Assembly: GCA_023458995.1 (NCBI GenBank)
Contig: JAEWVV010000035.1
Span: 1-13,214 of the forward strand
Length of the DNA: 13,214 bases
Reading direction: 5' to 3'
Source of the DNA: Bacillota bacterium
Lineage (GTDB): Bacteria; Bacillota_I; Bacilli_A; Acholeplasmatales; Acholeplasmataceae
Under the pieces are notes generated by a model that made no database searches, was not told the DNA's origin, and saw only the letters and a list, made by a program, of their open reading frames with translations. The position numbers and the translations under genes were made by a program. Shown piece by piece: positions 5,548-13,214 of this stretch. Within the stretch, counting starts at the first letter, position 1. Each line of letters opens with the position of its first letter.

Positions 5548-6567
5548 TTAAGCTAAATGCTGACTTCTAAGTTGTCCACAAGCCGCATTGATATCATGGC
5601 CTTGTTCTTTTCTTAATGTCACTTGTATTTTAGCTTTCATGAGCGTATCATAGAAAGCTTCCATATTTTCTGTTTTACTACGTTTATAGCCTGATTCAAG
5701 CACTTCATTATATGGAATCAGGTTCACATATACATTTAATCCTCTAAGCAGTTTAGCAAGTTCTTCAGCTGTTTCTATTTGATCATTGACACCATCAATT
5801 AGGATATATTCGATGGTTACTCTACGCTTAGCAACCGATAAATAATACTTGATTGCACCAATGACTTCTTCAATCGGATATGCTTGATTAATCTTCATTA
5901 ATTTAGAACGAATTTCATTATTTGGAGCATGTAGGCTGATCGCTAAATTGACTTGTAATCCCATATGTGCATACTCTTTAATCTTAGGAACAATACCTGA
6001 TGTAGATACTGTAATGTGTCTTGCACCAATCGCTAATCCTTTCGGATGATTAATCGTTGAAAGGAAGTTTAATAGATTTTTATAGTTATCAAATGGTTCA
6101 CCAATCCCCATCACAACAACATAAGAAATACGTTCTTTTAATAAACGTTCTGTTTCAATGATTTGAGCGATGATTTCACCTGAGGTTAAATCTCTTTTCT
6201 TCTTTAATAAACCTGATGCACAAAAGGAACAACCAATATTACAACCCACTTGTGTTGTGACACAAATAGAGTTTCCATAATGTTGTTTCATCAAAACAGA
6301 TTCAATTAAATGACCATCATGCAAGCTATAGAGTGCCTTCATGGTACCATCAGCACTGATGTGCTTTAGGACTAATTCAAGTGCTTGAATGGTGAAGTTT
6401 TCTTTTAAGAGATTAATTAAATCTTCGGGTAAGTTATTCATCTCATCAAATGAGACTACTTTTTGCTTATAAAGCCATGACCAAATTTGATCTGCACGGT
6501 ATTTTTTCTGTCCGTGTTCCAGTAAAAACTGAACTAACTCTTCATGAGTTAGATTATAGATTAACAT
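5548..6567 (-). CDS. rlmN: Dual-specificity RNA methyltransferase RlmN
   Basis: RlmN is a radical-SAM enzyme that methylates C2 of A2503 in 23S rRNA and of A37 in some tRNAs. In the 339 aa the 4Fe-4S ligands are C109, C113 and C116 (CNIGCSFC). The two catalytic cysteines are C102 (seven before C109, as in E. coli C118) and C330 in DINAACGQL (E. coli C355). The SAM-binding GxGEP is MGIGEPFDN (153-161). Length and ending are typical. The ATG at 6567 follows AGGTGAT, with a TATAAT only 17 nt upstream of it. It heads the cluster that continues into rsgA. Confidence 0.97.
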   Translation of the reverse strand: MLIYNLTHEELVQFLLEHGQKKYRADQIWSWLYKQKVVSFDEMNNLPEDLINLLKENFTIQALELVLKHISADGTMKALYSLHDGHLIESVLMKQHYGNSICVTTQVGCNIGCSFCASGLLKKKRDLTSGEIIAQIIETERLLKERISYVVVMGIGEPFDNYKNLLNFLSTINHPKGLAIGARHITVSTSGIVPKIKEYAHMGLQVNLAISLHAPNNEIRSKLMKINQAYPIEEVIGAIKYYLSVAKRRVTIEYILIDGVNDQIETAEELAKLLRGLNVYVNLIPYNEVLESGYKRSKTENMEAFYDTLMKAKIQVTLRKEQGHDINAACGQLRSQHLA

Positions 6568-6584
6568 ACTATCACCTGACCTCT

Positions 6585-6614
6585 ATTATACACGAAAACG
6601 CCATAAGACCACAA
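6585..6614 (-). promoter_or_regulatory. Promoter of the rlmN-rsgA-rpe-thiN cluster
   Basis: The minus strand has TTGTGG (6614-6609), an 18-nt spacer and a consensus TATAAT (6590-6585). The -35 overlaps the T-tract of the pheT terminator. Initiation near 6578 leaves a leader of only about 10-12 nt with the AGGTGA ribosome-binding site at its 5' edge. Confidence 0.7.
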
Positions 6615-6638
6615 AAAAAACCTGACGAATCAGGTTTT
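6613..6638 (-). terminator. Terminator of pheST
   Basis: On the minus strand the stem AAAACCTGA/TCAGGTTTT (6638-6617) with a TTCG loop is followed by further Ts to 6613. The pheT stop codon (6639-6637) lies partly inside the stem, so coding and termination signals overlap. Confidence 0.9.
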
Positions 6639-8994
6639 AGCTGCGAATGACTGCTTTGTGGGTAAATGTGAGTCGATTAACAATCTTTTTCATGAGTTGA
6701 TCAACTTCGTCAGTCGATAGTGTTTTCTCTGAATCAGTGAAAACGAGGGAGAATGCAACAGACTTTTTACCAGTTTCAATATGATTACCTTGGTAAACAT
6801 CAAAAATATCAATCGATACTAGATTCTTTCTTACGGTTTGTTTGATGAGATCAACAAGTTCTGCAGCAGGTACATCTTCATCTACTACGATTGCTAAGTC
6901 TCTTGAAACGGTTGGGAATTTAGATACCATCTTATAGGCTACTTCATTCTTTTCTTCTAGGAGTGGTGCTAGATTAATTTCAAAGACAACGGTGTGATCA
7001 ATATCTAATCTCTTTTCTTCTGCTGGATGAAGTTCTGCAAGTTTACCAATGACTTGGTTCTTATAGATCACATCAGCTTGTTTGTAAGGATGATATGCTT
7101 CTACTTCCTTAGTTGCTTTATAGGTAAGTTCAATACCAAGTGGACTAAATACTGAGTCAACTAATCCTTTTAAGACGTAGAAATCAGGAACGATTCTTTC
7201 CTTTTTCCATGGGTTTTCATGCCACGTACCTGACATTGCAATTCCTAAATGAATTTCTTCAATACCTTCAGCGAAACAGTTACCCAGTTCAAAGATAGAA
7301 ACGGATTGTTGTCTTCTTGACTGGTTAAATGAAACGGTTTGAAGTAAACCAGAAATAAGTGATTGTCTTAAAGTCTTCTTATCTTCTGATAAAGGCATTA
7401 AAAGTGATACTGGATTACCTAACTTATTGTATCGATGTACTTCATCTGGAGATAGAAGTGAATAGGTAATCACTTCAAATAATCCTAAATTGGATAAATG
7501 ATGTCTTAAATGACGAAGACGTCTTTGCTTAAATGTAAGTTTTCCTGGAAGTGGTTTATCAATCTTAATCATTGGGATTTGATCAAGGCCGTAAATTCTA
7601 GCGATTTCTTCTAAGAAATCAGCTTCGATCAGTAAATCATTTCTATAGGTTGGTCCCTGAAGTTTATAGGAGTTCTTTGTTACTTCATAGTGATAGTTAT
7701 AAGCCTTGAAGTAATCAAGAAGTTTATCTTCAGGAATTTCTACACCTAAAGCTTCATTGAAATAATCTTTCTTAACTTCAACAACTGGATTTACATTTGT
7801 ATGATGAATGACTTCAGTGACACCTTTAGATACTGTAGCATCTGCAAGTTCAATCATCAGTTCAGTTGCACGGTTAAGACCTAAAACAACTCTTTCTTGG
7901 TCAATGCCACGTTCAAAACGAAGGGATGACTCACTACGTAGATTAAGTCTTTTCACTGTTCTTTGAATACGTTTGGGTTCAAAATAAGCAGCTTCTAGGA
8001 CAACGCATGTTGTGTTATCGTCAATCATGGTATTTTCTAAGCCCATGACACCACCAACTGCAATCACTTCTTTACCGTTTGTGATCACAACATCATCTTT
8101 ATCAAGCCCTCTTGTTTTACCATCAAGTGTAACAACAACTTCTTTATCATGTGCGTTTCTGACGACAATGTTATTTGAGTTTAATTTATTGTAATCAAAC
8201 ATATGAAGTGGTGTTCCATATTCAATTAATACGTAGTTTGAAATATCAACAACGTTATTGATTGGATTAATACCAGATGCGAGAAGCGCGTTCTTTAACC
8301 ACCATGGTGATTCTTTAATTTGGATATTTTCAAAATGACGTGCATAATATCTGCCGCATCCTTCAGTTTCAATCTTCACTTGAATAGGGTTTTTCTTACT
8401 TGATTCCGTAATCTTATAAGAAGGAAGTTTAACCGTTTTACCTGTCATGGATGCAAGATCATAGGCAAAACCAACATGTGATAAAAGATCTGCACGATTA
8501 GGTGTTAACTTTAACTCCATCACAAATCCTTCTAATGCGAGTTCAGCTAAAGCTGGTTTACCTAGAGTCTTAGGTTCATCAAAGTAGTAAATACCTTCTT
8601 TGAACTTTTCAGGAACGACATTTTGGTCAAGTCCTAATTCATTTAAAGAGCAGATCATACCATTGGATTCAACACCACGGATCTTGGATTGCTTAATCTG
8701 GAAATTACCAGGTAGTACTGAACCTACTTGTGCAACAATTACGTATTGATCCTTATCCACATTGGGTGCACCACACACGATTTGTTCAACACGATCTCCA
8801 AGATCGACTGTTGTTACATGAAGGTGATCAGAATTTGGATGGTTTTCGCATGTTAACACTTTACCAATGACGAGATTGGTAGCTTCATTCATTTGTCCAA
8901 AAGATTCAACTTCGATAATCTTTTGATTGGTGAGTTCATAAATATTCTTGGGGACTTCGACCCATTTTTTTAATACTGATTCGAGGATTTTCAT
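6637..8994 (-). CDS. pheT: Phenylalanyl-tRNA synthetase beta subunit
   Basis: This is the beta chain of the (alpha-beta)2 enzyme that charges tRNA-Phe. Its 785 aa are close to the usual 790-805. Domains are an EMAP-II/OB-like tRNA-binding domain (about 40-150, with [11 protein letters not shown] and [12 protein letters not shown]), the B3/B4 region (about 210-385, [20 protein letters not shown] and [14 protein letters not shown], the latter part of the editing module), B5 (about 405-475), a catalytic-like core, and a C-terminal FDX-ACB anticodon-binding domain (about 690-785, beginning [13 protein letters not shown]). The ATG overlaps the pheS stop (ATGA), with AAGGGGGT upstream. A perfect inverted repeat sits just before that site. 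Its expression should follow the T-box ahead of pheS. Confidence 0.97.
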   Translation of the reverse strand: MKILESVLKKWVEVPKNIYELTNQKIIEVESFGQMNEATNLVIGKVLTCENHPNSDHLHVTTVDLGDRVEQIVCGAPNVDKDQYVIVAQVGSVLPGNFQIKQSKIRGVESNGMICSLNELGLDQNVVPEKFKEGIYYFDEPKTLGKPALAELALEGFVMELKLTPNRADLLSHVGFAYDLASMTGKTVKLPSYKITESSKKNPIQVKIETEGCGRYYARHFENIQIKESPWWLKNALLASGINPINNVVDISNYVLIEYGTPLHMFDYNKLNSNNIVVRNAHDKEVVVTLDGKTRGLDKDDVVITNGKEVIAVGGVMGLENTMIDDNTTCVVLEAAYFEPKRIQRTVKRLNLRSESSLRFERGIDQERVVLGLNRATELMIELADATVSKGVTEVIHHTNVNPVVEVKKDYFNEALGVEIPEDKLLDYFKAYNYHYEVTKNSYKLQGPTYRNDLLIEADFLEEIARIYGLDQIPMIKIDKPLPGKLTFKQRRLRHLRHHLSNLGLFEVITYSLLSPDEVHRYNKLGNPVSLLMPLSEDKKTLRQSLISGLLQTVSFNQSRRQQSVSIFELGNCFAEGIEEIHLGIAMSGTWHENPWKKERIVPDFYVLKGLVDSVFSPLGIELTYKATKEVEAYHPYKQADVIYKNQVIGKLAELHPAEEKRLDIDHTVVFEINLAPLLEEKNEVAYKMVSKFPTVSRDLAIVVDEDVPAAELVDLIKQTVRKNLVSIDIFDVYQGNHIETGKKSVAFSLVFTDSEKTLSTDEVDQLMKKIVNRLTFTHKAVIRS

Positions 8995-10007
8995 CGGTTT
9001 ACCCCCTTGAATTGACTTAAGAATCTTAAGTCATTTGTATAAAAATGTCTAATATCATCAATTGCGTATTTTAAAATAGCGATACGTTCAACACCGATAC
9101 CAAATGCGAATCCTTGGAATTTCTTAGGATCGTATCCACCCATTCTAAGTACATTAGGATGCACTTGACCAGCACCAAGAACTTCAATCCAACCAATCGT
9201 TCCATCTTTCTTTTGATAACTTACATCGACTTCAACTGAAGGTTCAGTAAATGGGAAATAAGATGGTCTTAGGCGAATGATTCTTTCATTTCCGAAGAGA
9301 TGCTTAATCATCGTTAAAAGAGCATCTTTTAGATTAGCAAATGAGATATTGGTATCAATCACTAAACCTTCAATTTGCATGAATTGATGGCTATGTGTGG
9401 GATCATCATCATCTCTTCTGTAAACCTTACCTGGACAAATAATACGAAGTGGTGCACCTTTCTTACTTAACATGGTGCGTGCTTGTACAGGTGATGTATG
9501 AGTTCTTAAAAGGTTGTTTTCATCGATATAGAAAGAATCTTGCATCGCACGTGCTGGATGATCTTTTTCTAAGTTCATCATTTCGAAGTTGTAGTGGTCG
9601 TTTTCTAGTTCAGGACCTTCTGCAACCTCATAACCTAAACCAATGAAAAGATCTTCAACATCTTCAATCACTTGATTAAGGGGATGAATGTTACCTTTGT
9701 AAAATTGATATCCAGGTAACGTTACATCGATTTTTTCTGTTTCTAATAATTTTAATAATGCTTCATTTTCAAGCTCATGCTTCTTTACTTGGAGTGATTC
9801 TTCAATCACTTGTTTCGTTTCATTGACTAATGCACCAAATAGAGGTCTTTCCTCTTGGGGAAGTTCTCTTAATTTAGACATCATGAGACTGACTTCGCCT
9901 TTTTTGCTTAAATAAAGGATGCGAATTTCTTCTACCTGATCAAGCGTTTTAGCTTCACTAATTTTTTTAAGTGCTTCATCTTTGATGATTATTAACTGAT
10001 TTTTCAT
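8991..10007 (-). CDS. pheS: Phenylalanyl-tRNA synthetase alpha subunit
   Basis: This is the catalytic class II subunit (EC 6.1.1.20), 338 aa from the preferred start. An N-terminal coiled coil (about 1-85) is followed by the aminoacylation domain with [59 protein letters not shown] and the motif-3 region [19 protein letters not shown], ending NDLRFLSQF. The frame is open to an ATG at 10031, but that ATG touches the T-tract of the T-box terminator and has no ribosome-binding site. Three ATGs at 10013, 10010 and 10007 follow AAGAGG; only the last has suitable spacing (7 nt) and gives the family-like MKNQL start. It is co-transcribed with pheT. Confidence 0.96.
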   Translation of the reverse strand: MKNQLIIIKDEALKKISEAKTLDQVEEIRILYLSKKGEVSLMMSKLRELPQEERPLFGALVNETKQVIEESLQVKKHELENEALLKLLETEKIDVTLPGYQFYKGNIHPLNQVIEDVEDLFIGLGYEVAEGPELENDHYNFEMMNLEKDHPARAMQDSFYIDENNLLRTHTSPVQARTMLSKKGAPLRIICPGKVYRRDDDDPTHSHQFMQIEGLVIDTNISFANLKDALLTMIKHLFGNERIIRLRPSYFPFTEPSVEVDVSYQKKDGTIGWIEVLGAGQVHPNVLRMGGYDPKKFQGFAFGIGVERIAILKYAIDDIRHFYTNDLRFLSQFKGVNR

Positions 10008-10031
10008 CATCATACCTCTTTTCTCTTTCAT

Positions 10032-10070
10032 AAAAAAATAAACGTCCTAGATAAAAATCTAAGGACGTTT
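10032..10070 (-). terminator. T-box-controlled terminator ahead of pheS
   Basis: On the minus strand AAACGTCCTTAGAT pairs with ATCTAGGACGTTT (10070-10040, one bulged base), followed by seven Ts (10038-10032). The 5' arm contains the CCUUAG that can instead pair with CUAAGG of the T-box. Confidence 0.93.
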
Positions 10071-10245
10071 GAACGCGGTACCACCTTAGTTCCAAAGAAA
10101 ACTCTTTGGCACTTGAAATCCTTAACGCGGACTATACGGATGTGATTAGCATCTCTCCAAGATGAATTCGTCAAGATTCTTGATATGGCTTCCACCGTTT
10201 CCATACTCGCTTTGCAAGTAATTACTTGAGTACTACTTCTTATCT
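10032..10245 (-). promoter_or_regulatory. T-box riboswitch, Phe (specifier UUC)
   Basis: The leader RNA on the minus strand carries the consensus T-box AAGGTGGTACCGCG (10087-10074). Stem I closes with AGAU (10245-10242) and AUCU (10163-10160), and the specifier loop contains GAAUUC with UUC (Phe) at 10166-10164, opposite an AGUA motif. The distal stem UAUGG/CCAUA encloses GGUGGAAG. A stem III-like hairpin is CCAAAG/CUUUGG (10109-10092). The antiterminator CUAAGG (10089-10084) pairs with CCUUAG (10064-10059), which is exclusive with the terminator. Uncharged tRNA-Phe should stabilise the antiterminator and allow pheST transcription. Its promoter was not identified and probably lies in the end of the bax-like gene. 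Confidence 0.95.
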
Positions 10246-10256
10246 ACGATTTTTGA

Positions 10257-10991
10257 TTAGCGACGATTGTTAGCAATGATTGCTAAGAATCTGAGTAATT
10301 CTACATAAATCCAAACGATTGTAACCATTAAACCTACAGCAACAATCCATTCATACGATTTATCCATACCACCTTCGACGATTGCTTCCGCACGATCGAA
10401 GTCTAATGTTAACATCAGTGCACCAACAACAATGAAGATACCACTGATTAATAAAACAATAGGTTGCCCAAATTGGATATTAACTCCAAATAATGGAAGA
10501 ATTAGGGATAATACTGCAAACAGTAAGATACTGAGCAAGATTGAATACATCACTCTTCTAAATCGTGGTGTTACACGAATTGTTCTTGAACTGTATAAGA
10601 ATAACATTACAGTGAAGATTGCAACGGTTGCAATGACTGCTGCAAGAGCAACACCTGGAGCAAATGCATCAATTAATACGGTAATTAAACCTAAGGATAA
10701 ACCTTCACAAAGTGCATAAATTATCGCAAATGGTGCAGCTAATCGTGGGCTTCTTGATGATACAATCACAGAAATGAATCCTAAGATCATTCCAACAACT
10801 AATAAGGGAAGAATGAGTCCAGCATCAATTAAACCAGATGAAATACCATACAGGAATAAAAATCCACTTAAGATAGCTGAACCTAAAAGTAAACCAGTTT
10901 TAAGGACAATGCCACGATAGCTCGCAGCCTCACTGCCAACATACGCTTCACTACGTTCTAGTGTTCTAAATACAGGATTGGATGTACGCAT
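10257..10991 (-). CDS. Bax inhibitor-1/YccA-like membrane protein
   Basis: The 244-aa product is very hydrophobic with about seven membrane segments (roughly 29-50, 57-78, 86-108, 113-133, 148-169, 177-196, 214-236). The N-terminus MRTSNPVFRTL and the C-terminal LTLDFDRAEAI (194-204) followed by EWIVAVGLMVTIVWIYVELL are characteristic of the bacterial BaxI_1 branch of the BI-1 family. Family members are proton-sensitive calcium leak channels or protease-interacting proteins; the role here is unknown. The ATG follows AGAGGAG. A promoter lies in the 41-nt gap to polC, with its -35 inside polC, so the gene is probably transcribed on its own and perhaps also with polC. An inverted repeat lies near the 3' end (10270-10286). 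Confidence 0.88.
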   Translation of the reverse strand: MRTSNPVFRTLERSEAYVGSEAASYRGIVLKTGLLLGSAILSGFLFLYGISSGLIDAGLILPLLVVGMILGFISVIVSSRSPRLAAPFAIIYALCEGLSLGLITVLIDAFAPGVALAAVIATVAIFTVMLFLYSSRTIRVTPRFRRVMYSILLSILLFAVLSLILPLFGVNIQFGQPIVLLISGIFIVVGALMLTLDFDRAEAIVEGGMDKSYEWIVAVGLMVTIVWIYVELLRFLAIIANNRR

Positions 10992-11013
10992 AATATCAAC
11001 TCCTCTTTCACGT

Positions 11014-11031
11014 CTCTATTATATAATAGAG
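11014..11031. promoter_or_regulatory. Perfect 18-bp palindrome, possible operator
   Basis: CTCTATTATATAATAGAG is its own reverse complement and covers the -10 box of the bax-like promoter. A dimeric regulator binding here would block RNA polymerase. Because the core is AT alternation, part of the symmetry comes for free from TATAAT, so a regulatory role is inference. Confidence 0.4.
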
Positions 11032-11046
11032 CTTAAATAAGTGCAA
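11018..11046 (-). promoter_or_regulatory. Promoter of the bax-like gene, overlapped by an 18-bp palindrome
   Basis: The minus strand has TTGCAC (11046-11041, within the last codons of polC), a 17-nt spacer and TATAAT (11023-11018). The -10 lies in the perfect palindrome CTCTATTATATAATAGAG (11014-11031). Transcription would start near 11011, with a leader of about 20 nt. Confidence 0.7.
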
Positions 11047-13214
11047 ACAAACCAGCATCAATCACATTATTTTCCGCATTTAAATCTTTAAACGCGCCAA
11101 ATGTTTCTAGCTTTTCAAAGACCGTTTTATTGATTCTTGTGCGTTCTTTGACATCATCTCTTGAGGTGAACTTCTTTTCATTTCTCTTTTGTACGATATC
11201 GTAAGCAACCGAATCACCTAATCCATCAATCGCTCTAAAAGGCATACGAAGTCCTTTTTCTTCCATGATGAACGTCGATGCATCCGATAGATTAATATCG
11301 ATGGGAAGAAAGCTAAATCCTCGTTTTGTAAACTCTAAAGCAACACCAAGGGTAACCACTAAGTTTTCATCTTTAACTTTTAAATTATAGGTTTCGTTCA
11401 GTGAAACGAGTTTATTACGAATCGCGTTTGCTCCAGCAACCATGACTTCATAATCAAACTGATCAACACGTTTTGAAAAGAATCCTGAATAGAATAATAA
11501 AGGTTTATGAACTTTAAACCATGCGATACGCATCGCCATAATGACATAAGCGGTGGCATGCGCTTTAGGGAACATATACTTAATTTGACTTGCTGACCAA
11601 ATATACCATTCAGGTACATTGTTTTTTCTCATTTCTTGTTCATAGGTTAACCAGGTTGCTTTATCTTTAGAAGGTTTTCCTTTTCTAACGAACTCCATGA
11701 TTTCAAAAGCTTTAAGTGGTTCTAATCCAAAGTCTTGAAGCTGAACCATAATATCATCACGACAACCAATGATATCGTTAAACGGTATTTTACCGTAATC
11801 TGTTTTACCTGTTACAAGCGCTTGAGCGTTCTTTAACCAAACGTCAGTACCATGGGATAGACCCGATATTTTAACTAAACCTGCAAATGTTTTAGGTTTC
11901 GTATCAACAAGCATTTGTCTTGTAAAAGGTGTACCAAATTCAGGAATTGCATAAGATGCAACTTCACTCATGATCTCATGTTCTTTAACACCAATCACAG
12001 ATGTTCCGTTAAAGAGTTCATAGACTTTAGGATCATCAAGTGGAATATCTTGCGCACGACTAAAGGGGAATTCATCCGGATGCTTATAAACATAATCCAT
12101 TAAGAATTTAATTAAGGTTGGGTCATCATGTCCTAGGATATCAAGTTTAAGTAAATTTGATTCAAATGAGTGATAATCGAAATGGGTTGTTTTCCATTCG
12201 GAATTCACATCATCTGCAGGAAACTGAATCGGTGTAACATCGTAAATCGTCTTCGATTTAGGAACAACAACAATCCCACCGGGGTGTTGTCCTGTTGAAC
12301 GTTTGACACCTTCAATTTTTTTAGCTAAACGTTCTATTTGAGCACTTCTTACTTGAATGTTTTTATCTTCTAAGTAACCTTTGACATAACCATAAGCATT
12401 TCTTTCAGCAACCGTTTGAATGGTTCCAGCTCTAAAGGTATGGTCTTCACCAATGAGTTCACGCACATAAGCATGTGCTACTGATTGATAATCCCCTGAG
12501 AAGTTTAAGTCGATATCTGGGACTTTATCACCATCAAAACCCAAGAAGGTTTCGAAAGGAATATCATGTCCATCTTTGATTAAAAGTTCACCGCAAATTG
12601 GACATTTCTTGGTTGGTAAGTCATAACCGGATTGAATACCTTTCATGAACGGTTGAAACTCTTTTTGTTCAGGGGTAATGCCGTAGTGAACAATTTCTTC
12701 ATCGCTTAAATGGAAGACGGTAAAATCACCATTGGGACAGCGGTAATGCGGTTTTAATGGATTGACTTCTGTGATATCCATGAGGGTAGCTACAAAGCTT
12801 GATCCAACCGATCCTCTTGAACCAACTAAGTATCCATCATCAAGTGATTTTTTAACCAAAAGATGCGATACATAATAGTTTGGTGCGAAGTCATTATCGA
12901 TGATATTTTTTAATTCACGGGTAGCTCTATCGATAACCAGTTGATGAGGTGATGAACCATACATGTATTGCATCTTGTCATAGACAAGACGTTTCACTTC
13001 ATCAGAGATACTTTCAATACCGAGTAAATCTTTAAATGCATCATTAGGTAGTGAATAGAGTTGTTTCGGGAATGCCTGAATCTTATCAATCATACTATTT
13101 AAAAGATGCGTATTTTTAATGACGATTTCATAGGCTAATTCTTTACCTAAAAATGACATGGATTTCATCATTTCATCGGTTGTAAGTAAGTATTGTTCTG
13201 GCATCGTATCATAA
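11033..13214 (-). CDS. polC: DNA polymerase III alpha subunit PolC-type, C-terminal half (partial)
   Basis: This is the replicative polymerase of low-GC Gram-positives. The frame stays open through the right edge (Y-D-T before the Met at 13204), so that Met is internal and only about half of a roughly 1440-aa protein is present; the exonuclease lies outside. Counting from that Met: VGSRGSVGSSFVAT (127-140), zinc region C156, C201, C204, the catalytic palm PDIDLNFSGDYQ (229-240, D230 and D232 as Mg ligands), VKRSTGQHPGGIVVVP, KLDILGHDDPT, SGLSHGTDVW, IGCRDDIM and IKYMFPKAHATAYV. The fourth expected zinc ligand is replaced (CPNG at 156-159, where CPxC is usual). It ends without an obvious terminator, 41 nt before the bax-like gene. 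Confidence 0.97.
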   Translation of the reverse strand, partial: YDTMPEQYLLTTDEMMKSMSFLGKELAYEIVIKNTHLLNSMIDKIQAFPKQLYSLPNDAFKDLLGIESISDEVKRLVYDKMQYMYGSSPHQLVIDRATRELKNIIDNDFAPNYYVSHLLVKKSLDDGYLVGSRGSVGSSFVATLMDITEVNPLKPHYRCPNGDFTVFHLSDEEIVHYGITPEQKEFQPFMKGIQSGYDLPTKKCPICGELLIKDGHDIPFETFLGFDGDKVPDIDLNFSGDYQSVAHAYVRELIGEDHTFRAGTIQTVAERNAYGYVKGYLEDKNIQVRSAQIERLAKKIEGVKRSTGQHPGGIVVVPKSKTIYDVTPIQFPADDVNSEWKTTHFDYHSFESNLLKLDILGHDDPTLIKFLMDYVYKHPDEFPFSRAQDIPLDDPKVYELFNGTSVIGVKEHEIMSEVASYAIPEFGTPFTRQMLVDTKPKTFAGLVKISGLSHGTDVWLKNAQALVTGKTDYGKIPFNDIIGCRDDIMVQLQDFGLEPLKAFEIMEFVRKGKPSKDKATWLTYEQEMRKNNVPEWYIWSASQIKYMFPKAHATAYVIMAMRIAWFKVHKPLLFYSGFFSKRVDQFDYEVMVAGANAIRNKLVSLNETYNLKVKDENLVVTLGVALEFTKRGFSFLPIDINLSDASTFIMEEKGLRMPFRAIDGLGDSVAYDIVQKRNEKKFTSRDDVKERTRINKTVFEKLETFGAFKDLNAENNVIDAGLFALI

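Noticed and set aside
3939..9000. TGA read as tryptophan (Mycoplasma code)
   Set aside because: rpe and pheS both end at TGA at their expected length, exactly overlapping the next ATG, and Trp positions are TGG.
10008..10031. pheS start at the ATG at 10031
   Set aside because: It abuts the terminator T-tract with no ribosome-binding site; AAGAGG points to the third ATG of the cluster at 10007.
11033..13204. Complete 723-aa polymerase starting at the Met at 13204
   Set aside because: The frame is open to the window edge, and the first residues align with the interior of PolC, so it is a truncated view and not a short polymerase.

Overview
The window looks like a chromosomal segment of a low-GC, Acholeplasma-like Mollicute or close relative. 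The DNA is AT-rich and the gene order follows the Bacillota. A C-terminal PolC is present, and a Phe T-box precedes pheST. TGA is a true stop: the ATGA overlaps rpe/thiN and pheS/pheT end proteins at their expected length, and Trp is written TGG. This excludes TGA=Trp Mollicutes such as Mycoplasma and Spiroplasma. The genus call is inference from these traits, not from a database match.

Layout, right to left, because all genes but one lie on the minus strand. polC (partial, runs off the right edge) is followed by a Bax-inhibitor-1-like membrane protein with its own promoter, then a T-box riboswitch controlling pheS-pheT. A terminator and a new promoter follow, then the tight cluster rlmN-rsgA-rpe-thiN. 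A bidirectional terminator separates thiN from the convergent plus-strand rpmB. rpmB is divergent from fakA, and fakA is followed by a terminator and tRNA-Leu(GAG) with its own terminator. From rlmN to fakA the order and orientations match the Bacillus subtilis block yloN (rlmN)-prpC-prkC-rsgA-rpe-thiN-spoVM-rpmB-yloU-fakA, with prpC, prkC, spoVM and yloU missing.

The left kilobase is different. Downstream of tRNA-Leu lie two hairpins, five tandem copies of a 19-20 bp repeat, and a broken hsdM (type I DNA methyltransferase, N-terminal domain only). The 3' end of hsdM overlaps the start of a VOC/glyoxalase-family gene that leaves the window. It reads as a decayed restriction-modification insertion beside a tRNA gene.

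Functionally the window is core information processing and translation: DNA replication, Phe-tRNA charging, rRNA methylation, 30S assembly and L28. It also carries small metabolic genes (pentose-phosphate epimerase, thiamine pyrophosphokinase, fatty-acid kinase). I found no convincing new multi-gene system. The points most worth a second look are the hsdM/VOC junction with the repeat array, the loss of the prpC-prkC pair, a palindrome over the bax promoter, and a changed zinc-ligand position in PolC.
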